Shown here: positions 41,751-47,980 of the stretch, in pieces
How positions within the stretch are numbered: the first letter of the stretch is position 1
How the letters are laid out: every line of letters begins with the position of its first letter
NCBI RefSeq assembly: GCF_026011715.1
Contig: NZ_BRVM01000023.1
Location: forward strand, 1 to 47,980
Direction: 5' to 3'
DNA: 47,980 nucleotides
DNA from: Cytobacillus sp. NCCP-133
GTDB lineage: Bacteria; Bacillota; Bacilli; Bacillales; Cytobacillaceae
The notes under the pieces: model-generated
Told to the model about the DNA's origin: nothing
Database searches by the model: none
Seen by the model: the letters and a program-made list of their open reading frames with translations, nothing else
Translations under genes and position numbers: made by a program

Positions 41751-42539
41751 TTATTCCACCTTAATGCCTTTCTTTATTAAGAATGAATTGGACTGATAAT
41801 ACTTTCGTAAGTGACGTTTTTGCTCGGCATCATACAAATTATTATTTTCTACTGCATTCATGTAGGAATCAAAAATGGTAAAAAAATAGAACGATGGCAA
41901 ATACAGGAGCCATTGCATATCCAATACACTTGACGATTTTTCAATCTCTCCAAGCAAGAGATAATGAAAGCCTTCTATGAAATGGGAAAAATGAATAAAG
42001 ACAACCGTCATCACAAACGTGAAAAGTGCGGAAAATATCCGATGAATATATAATTGTCCAAGTCCTGGAATCGTCATAGACCATAAAAAAGCCGCCATCG
42101 GTTTTCTTTTATCGAGATAATTTACTTCAAACGGTTTAATCACCGTTCTCTCGATAGATGCTGAGTCTTTTTCGTTCAATAAATAAATTTGGTTCATATC
42201 AACGGTAGATCGATAACTGTCCCAAATCGCAAACAGGTAAACAGGTATGTACATGTGCATATACCTGACATCCAATACTTCCTTTGCTTTTTCAACTTCT
42301 CCAATAAATGAATAGACCATCGCTGAATTCAGCTTGATCATTTGGTTAATGAAAAGTTCCCATAACACTAAAGCAAAGCCCCTCAGATACTTGTTCAAAA
42401 GGAGATGTCCAAATCCCGGGAAAACAACTGACCACATTGCTATGACAAAAGGATTGCGCAAATGGATTTGCGTGGTGCCAAAAATGCTCAGGTGAGCAAG
42501 CTTTTTTACAGGTTTTTTCATTTTATATGTGTGGCCCAT
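41751..42539 (-). CDS. Polytopic membrane protein with internal duplication
   Basis: A 262-residue protein made of two related halves. The first has NPFVIAMWSVVFPGFGHLLL, then NKYLRGFALVLWELF and FIGEVEKAKEVLDVRYMHMY. The second has KPMAAFLWSMTIPGLGQLYI, then HRIFSALFTFVMTVV and LLLGEIEKSSSVLDMQWLLY. Each half has a P-G-x-G-x-L-x-x-x-x turn between two helices, like TM2-type domains, followed by another helix and a W/FDSY motif (AIWDSYRSTVDMN, TIFDSYMNAVENN). GGGGTGGGTGA precedes the ATG. It is first in a two-gene operon. I do not recognise a named function. Confidence 0.75.
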   Translation of the reverse strand: MGHTYKMKKPVKKLAHLSIFGTTQIHLRNPFVIAMWSVVFPGFGHLLLNKYLRGFALVLWELFINQMIKLNSAMVYSFIGEVEKAKEVLDVRYMHMYIPVYLFAIWDSYRSTVDMNQIYLLNEKDSASIERTVIKPFEVNYLDKRKPMAAFLWSMTIPGLGQLYIHRIFSALFTFVMTVVFIHFSHFIEGFHYLLLGEIEKSSSVLDMQWLLYLPSFYFFTIFDSYMNAVENNNLYDAEQKRHLRKYYQSNSFLIKKGIKVE

Positions 42540-42723
42540 TCACCCACCCCATAATTGCAAATATCTATGCTGATATTTTCTATCAAAACCGTTTGTTTCA
42601 TGCAGATACTTTTGGAAAAAGTTGTTTCCACCGTCTTCCTCCCGTAACTATAAGATTGATTCCCAATATTTAACACTCATATCTCGAAGATAACTTGATA
42701 AATAATATCAAGGAGGTGATTAG

Positions 42724-43731
42724 GTGGATAAGAATAATTTAAAACTCACATCTTCTGAAATAGGAACACTTTGGGGAGAATTTATAAATGGTACAATGAC
42801 AGATATGGTTAATCGATATATGGTCTCCATTATTGAAGACGAGTCGATTAAAGCCATTTTTGAGGAAGCTATTAAGATATCTGAAAAGCAAAAGCAACAA
42901 ATCGTAACCTTTATAGAGAAAGAAGGGTTTCCCGTTCCGATTGGATTTAATGAGTCCGACCTCTTCAAAACCAAGCAGAGATTATTCACAGATGTTTTTT
43001 GCTTGAATTATTTACATATCATGACGTTACATGGTTTGCTGGGACACACCACTTCATTTGCGGTTTCTGTTAGAAAAGACTTAAGGGATTTTTACGATTC
43101 CTGCGATAACGATGCAAAAAAGATGTATCATCAAACAATTGAGTTATTGCTCGAAAAAGGAAATTTTCAAAGAGACCCTTTATTTTATCCAGATAAAAAA
43201 CCTAAATTAGTTACCAGCGAAGATTTTACAGATGGGTTTTTCGGAAAAGGCAGAACATTAACAGCGACAGAAATCATTAGTATATCTTTCAACCTCAAAA
43301 AAAGCATTATGTCCAAAACACTTTCAATCGCATTCAGTCAAGTCGCTCAATCCAAAGAAGTAAGGAAGTTTTTAACCGATTCCGGGGAAACAGCAGATGG
43401 ACAAATAAAAAAGTTTTCTAAAATAATGCAAACAGACAATTTACCCGTACCGAAATCCTGGGAAACAGAAGTGACATCTTCAACGGATCCACCTTTTTCA
43501 GATAAGCTAATGTTGTATCATATTGGCTTCCTGTTCCAAGCTGCCCAAAACTATCATGGGACAGGATTAGCCTCAGCCATGCGCACAGACCTTATAACCG
43601 CTTATGAAGGAACTATTTTAAAAAACCTTATGGTTACAAAAAAGTGGTTTAACCTCATGGCACAAAACAAATGGTTAGAACAACCGCCACTTGCTCCTAA
43701 TAGAAAAGAAATTGCAGAAGAAATTGAATAA
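42724..43731 (+). CDS. DUF3231 family protein
   Basis: A 335-residue protein with two tandem DUF3231 (ferritin-like, CotF-related) four-helix units. The first starts LTSSEIGTLWGEFINGTMTD and includes LNYLHIMTLHGLLGHTTSF. The second starts LTATEIISISFNLKKSIMSK and includes HIGFLFQAAQNYHGTGLASA. Each ends with a helix of the type DLRDFYDSC/DLITAYEGT. Such proteins are common in Bacillaceae, often spore-linked. GTG start with AAGGAGGTGA just upstream. Monocistronic. Confidence 0.9.
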   Translation: MDKNNLKLTSSEIGTLWGEFINGTMTDMVNRYMVSIIEDESIKAIFEEAIKISEKQKQQIVTFIEKEGFPVPIGFNESDLFKTKQRLFTDVFCLNYLHIMTLHGLLGHTTSFAVSVRKDLRDFYDSCDNDAKKMYHQTIELLLEKGNFQRDPLFYPDKKPKLVTSEDFTDGFFGKGRTLTATEIISISFNLKKSIMSKTLSIAFSQVAQSKEVRKFLTDSGETADGQIKKFSKIMQTDNLPVPKSWETEVTSSTDPPFSDKLMLYHIGFLFQAAQNYHGTGLASAMRTDLITAYEGTILKNLMVTKKWFNLMAQNKWLEQPPLAPNRKEIAEEIE

Positions 43732-44007
43732 AAAATGCAAACACTATCTTTTTTTTGGCCGATAAAGTTAGGTAATACGATGTTACCGCACTGCCTGCTT
43801 GTACCTTTACGCTAATTAACCAGAGCCGTGACAAAAGAAAGCGCAAGGCGCATTGCCCGCGAAGAAACGCAGACTAAGAGCGCAACGTCCTGTGGCAACG
43901 TCTGCATGACCCCCATCCTCCCAAAAGCTAAGTCAATGGAATATAAATTCCGATATTACAAAAAAGCCAGGAGGACCTGTCCCCTGGCTTTCGCATATAC
44001 CTGAAAA
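43732..44007. other. Intergenic region with Bacillaceae-type repeat and terminator
   Basis: Within 43825-43920 there is GCCGTGACAAAAG, AAGCGCAAGGCGCATTGCCC and CAACGTCCTGTGGCAACG. It is GC-richer than its surroundings and includes several short inverted repeats. It resembles a dispersed repeat family I recall from Bacillus genomes (AAGCGCAAGGCGCCTTG). No ORF is supported. Confidence 0.45.
43968..44004 (-). terminator. Terminator of flotillin gene
   Basis: On the minus strand GAAAGCCAGGGGAC pairs with GTCCTCCTGGCTTT and is followed by TTTG. It sits immediately after the flotillin stop. Confidence 0.8.
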
Positions 44008-45476
44008 CTAATCATCCTGATTTTCTTTTTCTCCATTATCTTCTATTCTATCCGGTATCATAATCTGGATTTTATCTCCTTTGGACTTGGATGCATAGGA
44101 CTTTATTAATTCTGCTACATCAATTCCTGTCATTTCTTTTAATGGTTCTTGCATATCCACCATTGTTTTCGTAATGCTCTTTCCAAAAGAAGGGATTCCT
44201 TGGCCGTTACCCGAATCAATAATTTTAATGGAGTCAATATTAGTAAGTGGCTGGGCAATCTTTTCGGCAAAGACCGGCAGCATTTCAATCAATTTCTCTG
44301 TGATAATTACATCGCCGTGTTTTTCCATTGCTTCCGCTAATAGCTTTCGAGCTTCCGCTTCGGCTTTACCGCGTTGGCGAATAACATCGGCTTCGGCAGA
44401 ACCTTATTCCCTGCGTATCTTCGCTTTCGCTTCTCCATCAATTTCCGCTTTGCGAGCCTCAGCTTCCGCATTTCTGGTCGTTTCATAATAGGAAGCATCT
44501 GCTTTTGCTTTTCGAACCTTGCTTTCTTCTTCTTCAAGCTTAACCGCACGCTCTCGCTCAAGATATTGCAGCGTTAACTCTTCTTCTTTCACTTCTTTTG
44601 AAAGTTTTGCCTTTTCCAGTTCATAAGATTGTTCAGATTTCGCTCGAGCGCGTTCTGTTTCTTCCATGAACGCTGCATCTTTTAAATCCTTCTCTTTTTT
44701 CGACTCAGCAATGGCAATTTGACGCTTATATTCTTCTTTTTTGGCTTCTTGATCTGTTTTCGCTCGATGTATTCGGGTTTCTCTTTCATTGTCTGCTTCA
44801 GCAATTTCTGCCTGCTTGCGAACCTGTGCAATCCGCGGTCTTCCCAGATTCTCTAAGTACCCGTTCTCTTTATCTGCATCGCGGATATCTGTAAGTCCTA
44901 AAGCTGTAATTTTGAAACCCATTAAATCCAGTTGTTTCTGCGCGATTTCTGATACATCATGATTGAATTTCTCACGATCGTTATTAATTTCCTCAACCGT
45001 CATCTTCGAAAGGATTGCCCGCAAATTACTCCCGAGAACTTCGATAATTCATCTTCAATCTCTTTTTGCTTCTTTCCTAGAAATTGCTCGGCATAATTAG
45101 CAATTCCATTTAATGTATCAGCAACTTTGACCATTGCCACGGCATCCGCAACAATGGGCACCCCGCCATTTGTGTAAACTCTTGGGGTAGCAAGCTTCAA
45201 TTGAAAAGACGTCAGATTTACCGGGGTAGATGTTTGGAAACGCCTTAAGAGGTAGCCTCCACCTCTGATGATTTTCATACTGCGTCCCTCAGAGTCTGTG
45301 AAAATATTGGACTCTTTTTCTGGATCGCCTAACCTGGGACCTGTAATAATTAGGGCTTCGTTTGACTTAGCTGTACGATATCGAAATTTCACCCAAAAGA
45401 AGTAGCCTATTCCCCCTATTACTGCAATGATGAAAATCGGAATTAAGATCATAACCCCACTTATAAACTCAAACAT
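44008..45476 (-). pseudogene. floT: Flotillin (FloT/YuaG-like), frameshift and nonsense
   Basis: The composite protein would be about 489 residues, near the length of FloT, which scaffolds functional membrane microdomains. The N-terminus is a membrane anchor (MILIPIFIIAVIGGIGYFFW), then the SPFH domain (KSNEALIITGPRLGDPEKES, YTNGGVPIVADAVAMVKVAD). One base is missing at TTATCGAAG (near 45043), where EVLGSNLRAILSKM should follow DELS. The coiled-coil repeats (EAEARK, EYKRQIAIAESKKEKD) are intact. A TAA at 44404-44406 replaces a Glu or Gln before GSAEAD. The C-terminus (IDSGNGQGIPSFGKSITKTM) is fine. Two lesions in a widely kept gene are unusual; they may be errors. Confidence 0.88.
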
Positions 45477-45651
45477 CCTATTCTTCCCCCTTACAAAGAA
45501 TTTTCTAATGTACCTGCTTTAAGCAGGAAACTAAGCATTATAGCCTTGCTTCAATAGTGAATACGGTTTTCCAGATATAAAGTTTCAAAAAATTTAATTA
45601 TCTGAAACCTTTTCAATACGTTGCAGTAGGAAGCTGATGTAGCGCGAAGTG
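45477..45651. other. Flotillin upstream region
   Basis: No gene. Contains TGCTTTAAGCA near 45513, a short palindrome. No clear promoter could be fixed by eye. Confidence 0.35.
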
Positions 45652-45760
45652 ACCGATATATGAAAAAAGTGACCGATAAACCTGGGATTTAACCGATATA
45701 TTGGAAAAGTGACCGATAAAAATGAAATCTGACCGATAAACTGGTGAAAGTAACCGATAT
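45652..45760. repeat. 20-bp-period ACCGATA array
   Basis: ACCGATA recurs at 45652, 45672, 45692, 45712, 45732 and 45753, steps of 20, 20, 20, 20 and 21. The unit is about GTGACCGATAAA plus 8 variable bases, with ATA and AAA endings partly alternating. A half-copy (GGCCGATG) follows. It lies between the divergent-looking ends of flotillin (upstream side) and catalase (downstream side). Confidence 0.88.
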
Positions 45761-45928
45761 AGAAGGCCGATGAAAAGGTGAGGAAAAATGAGCCCCTCTT
45801 TTTCAGTTTTTATAGGACTTATTTTTAATATTTATCGAGATTGTACTGCAAATACTTCTCCGGATGAACTCATACATCCATAGGTAGGGTCTTTTATCTA
45901 TTATCACGGCCGATTCATAACTTGGATC

Positions 45929-45984
45929 ACAAAAAAAGACTGCCAGCAAGTCAGATCATAGATCCACTGATTCACTGTGCAGTC
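45929..45984 (-). terminator. Terminator of catalase gene
   Basis: On the minus strand GGACTGC and GCAGTC(C-like) arms close a long loop, followed by TTTTTTTGTGATC. An inner GATCTATGATC palindrome adds structure. Confidence 0.6.
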
Positions 45985-46003
45985 CTTTCATTTCTATATT
46001 TAA

Positions 46004-47661
46004 TTAGTATGGATCCGCTTCGTGGCTTTTCTTCACAGCGTCTTTTGCAGCTTCGTTTGCCGAAAGTGTTCCTAGGCCACCTTGACCATACTTTGATTTA
46101 CCTGCTTCACGTCCCGGCAATTGGTTATCCGCCTTTATCTCTTTCATTTCTTTCATCTTCACTTCAATGCCTTCCTTTACACGGCGCCCATATTCTTCAT
46201 CAGCTTGTGTGAAGTGCTTAATCATGGCATCCTGAATACGTTTGTTGCATGCCGCAAGCGCTTCCGACAGATTTTTGATCAATTCATCGCGCTCCCAATC
46301 GTCAAAGCTGCGGTATGTGTGGCCTGCTTGACCATAGTTATTTGGACGGTCAATTGGTGCACTCATCACTGCCCCATTGTATGATGGCTGGTGCGGCGGG
46401 TGATTTTCACTGCTCGCTTCCTCAAATCCTCCCAGCATGGATGGCTCATAGTTAATATGAAGATTATCTCCAAATTCTTTAGGATCATGAACATCCATTT
46501 GTCCGCGATGCTGGTTCGTGCGGACAGGCGCTTTCGGTGCGTTCACTGGAAGTTTCAGATAGTTCGCCCCTATACGGTACCGCTGCGTATCGGAGTAAGA
46601 GAACGTTCGCCCCTGGAGCATCTTATCATCTGAGAAGTCCATTCCATCGACAAGAACCCCTGTACCGAAGGCGGCTTGTTCAATCTCCGCATGAAAATCG
46701 ACTGGATTCCGATCAAGGACCATGCGGCCCACCGGCAGCCAGGGAAACTGATCCTCCGGCCAAAGTTTTGTATCATCCAGCGGATCAAAATCAAGCTCTG
46801 GATGATAATCATCCTCCATGATCTGGACAAAGAGCTCCCATTCTGGATAATCTCCATTCTCAATCGCTTCATATAAATCCTGTGTCGCATGCCCCACGTT
46901 CTTCGCTTGAATCTCGTTGGCCTCATCTTGTGTTAAGTTACGGATCCCTTGCTTCGGCTCCCAATGATATTTAACCAGGACAGCCTCGCCTTTTTCATTT
47001 ACCCATTTATACGTGTTACACCAGAACCTTGCATATGTCGGTATGTAGCCGGAATTCCCCATGGTGAGAACAGGAACGTAATCATATGGGTTGCTTCAGG
47101 TGTGCGTGACACGAAGTCAAACATCCGCTCAGGATTTGGCACGTTAGAAGCAGGATCCGGTTTAAAAGCGTGAATCATATCAGGAAACTTCATCGCATCG
47201 CGGATAAAGAAAATTTTCAGGTTATTGCCTACCAAATCCCAGTTACCATCTTCCGTATACATTTTAATCGCGAAACCGCGTGGATCCCGTGCTGTTTCCG
47301 GCGAATCCTTACCTCCTGCGACAGTAGAGAAACGAACCATTAGCGGCGTTCTTTTTCCCGCTTCCGAAAATACTTTTGCTCGAGTATACTTTTCTACCGG
47401 TTCATCACCTGCTTTTCCATACGTTTCAAAATAACCGAAAGCACCGCTGCCTCGTGCGTGAACGACACGTTCTGGCACCTCTTCACGGTCAAAGTGGGAG
47501 ATCTTTTCAATGAAATGATAATTCTCCAGTGTGGCTGGTCCACGATTGCCCACTGTACGGATATTTTGATTATCCCTTACAGGGTGTCCCTGGCGTGTTG
47601 TCAACGTTTCACGATTCACATCATCTTTGTTAGAAGCATTCTGATCTTTTTTCTCATCCAA
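46004..47661 (-). pseudogene. KatX-like heme catalase, single-base frameshift
   Basis: A composite of about 550 residues, the size of the spore catalase KatX and longer than vegetative KatA. The catalytic His is in [12 protein letters not shown], the Asn in [11 protein letters not shown], and the heme-ligand Tyr in [15 protein letters not shown]. The frame breaks after RHMQGSGV, where AAC lost one A (GTAACACG near 47020). Restoring it gives [19 protein letters not shown]. The rest, to KKSHEADPY, is intact. I chose TTG 47661 because GAGGAGG lies 9 nt upstream. GCATAA at about 47715-47720 could be part of a SigF/SigG-type promoter, which would suit KatX, but the -10 is unclear. Confidence 0.9.
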
Positions 47662-47855
47662 AACGCAAAACCTCCTCAAAATACTCACCTTTATCTTTTC
47701 TTGTATTGGGAAAATTATGCAGGGATAAAGCCTCCTATTAAAATTTCAATTTATAGTCTCAATACATAGATCACTAAACATCGTTGCATGATTCAATACA
47801 AATCTCTAAATTCACGATGACTGCAAAGGCATTGAGTATGTAAGACCTAATAAAT
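47662..47855. other. Catalase upstream region
   Basis: No ORF supported. It contains the catalase ribosome site and the possible forespore promoter mentioned in the catalase entry. The stretch to 47855 is AT-rich. Confidence 0.35.
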
Positions 47856-47859
47856 TTCC

Positions 47860-47945
47860 GTTTAGTGAACTACTCCCACCACATACCACCCCCTTGCTGG
47901 TTGCTTGAAGTGGGGGCTTCTTGGGTAATCGCCACTTTTGGTAGC
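47860..47945 (-). mobile_element. IS200/IS605-type right end, omega-RNA-like
   Basis: Read on the minus strand: GAAGCCCCCACTTCAAGCAA, then CCAGCAAGGGGGTGG and GTGGGAGTAGTTCAC. The CCCCCAC...GGGGGTGG fold and the GTAGTTCAC end are typical, from memory, of the right ends of IS605-group elements, where the tnpB-associated omega RNA is encoded. If so, the tnpB gene lies beyond 47980 and its guide would begin in the flank at about 47859 and lower. Confidence 0.55.
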
Positions 47946-47980
47946 TAACGAAATTGACCAAGCTACTTGAATTTTAGCTA

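Noticed and set aside
45652..45760. CRISPR array
   Set aside because: The 20-bp period is far too short, and the variable part is only about 8 bp.

Overview
The window comes from a spore-forming, low-GC member of the Bacillaceae (Bacillus, Cytobacillus or Mesobacillus-like). The evidence is strong AGGAGG-type ribosome binding sites, GTG and TTG starts, and genes for CwlJ, GerA-type receptors, a sporulenol-type cyclase, RsbR, DUF2515, DUF2975, DUF817 and DUF3231. It looks like an accessory, decaying stretch of chromosome: many genes are broken, several mobile elements are present and gene remnants fill the gaps. I saw no rRNA, tRNA or CRISPR array.

Layout. 1-2.1 kb: small ORFs, including a His/Trp-rich 37-residue repeat peptide and a 100-residue conserved protein. 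2.17-4.63 kb: a complete IS66 element (tnpA, tnpB, tnpC and matching inverted ends). 4.7-7.9 kb: a minus-strand fatty-acid/nitronate block (nitronate monooxygenase, enoyl-CoA hydratase, N-terminally truncated acyl-CoA ligase). 8.0-9.65 kb: a divergent two-gene unit whose second gene reads as a UGSC-family selenoprotein, with an in-frame TGA followed at the canonical distance by a 17-nt hairpin. 10.9-15.1 kb: a guanylate-kinase-like protein, a membrane protein, DUF2515 and the cyclase sqhC. 15.2-21.2 kb: a complete thiazole/oxazole-modified peptide (TOMM) cluster of the heterocycloanthracin/sonorensin type: SagB dehydrogenase, fused E1-like/YcaO cyclodehydratase, ThiF-like maturation protein and a Cys/Phe-rich precursor. 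21.4-21.8 kb: a 52-bp-period repeat array, followed by an NhaC antiporter.

23.5-29.5 kb: small membrane proteins, a degraded gerA-type germinant receptor operon and a DUF2975-HTH-DUF817 operon. 29.6-36.7 kb: two near-identical 0.6-kb copies of cwlJ. The first copy is frameshifted. They flank a scrapyard of remnants (M20 peptidase, LysR, IS110 transposase, zinc-finger protein, PhzF, an MFS transporter fused to peptidase E) around an intact AlkD-type protein. 36.9-37.7 kb: a tandem glycine riboswitch in front of a TRIC/UPF0126 channel. 37.9-43.7 kb: small peptides, an RsbR-type stressosome protein, a second 52-bp-period array, a YqcI/YcgG protein, two linked membrane proteins and DUF3231. 44.0-47.7 kb: flotillin and a KatX-like catalase, both frameshifted as given, separated by a 20-bp-period ACCGATA array. 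The window ends in what looks like an IS200/IS605 right end.

How genes work together. The TOMM genes form one modification pathway: leader binding, cyclodehydration, then FMN-dependent oxidation of a 12-Cys precursor. The crotonase/ligase/monooxygenase block and the selenoprotein unit share a divergent control region containing a 22-bp inverted repeat. Most frameshifts I could resolve are single-base losses, often in short homopolymers, so some 'pseudogenes' may be assembly errors. Names are from memory of protein families and motifs; no database search was possible.
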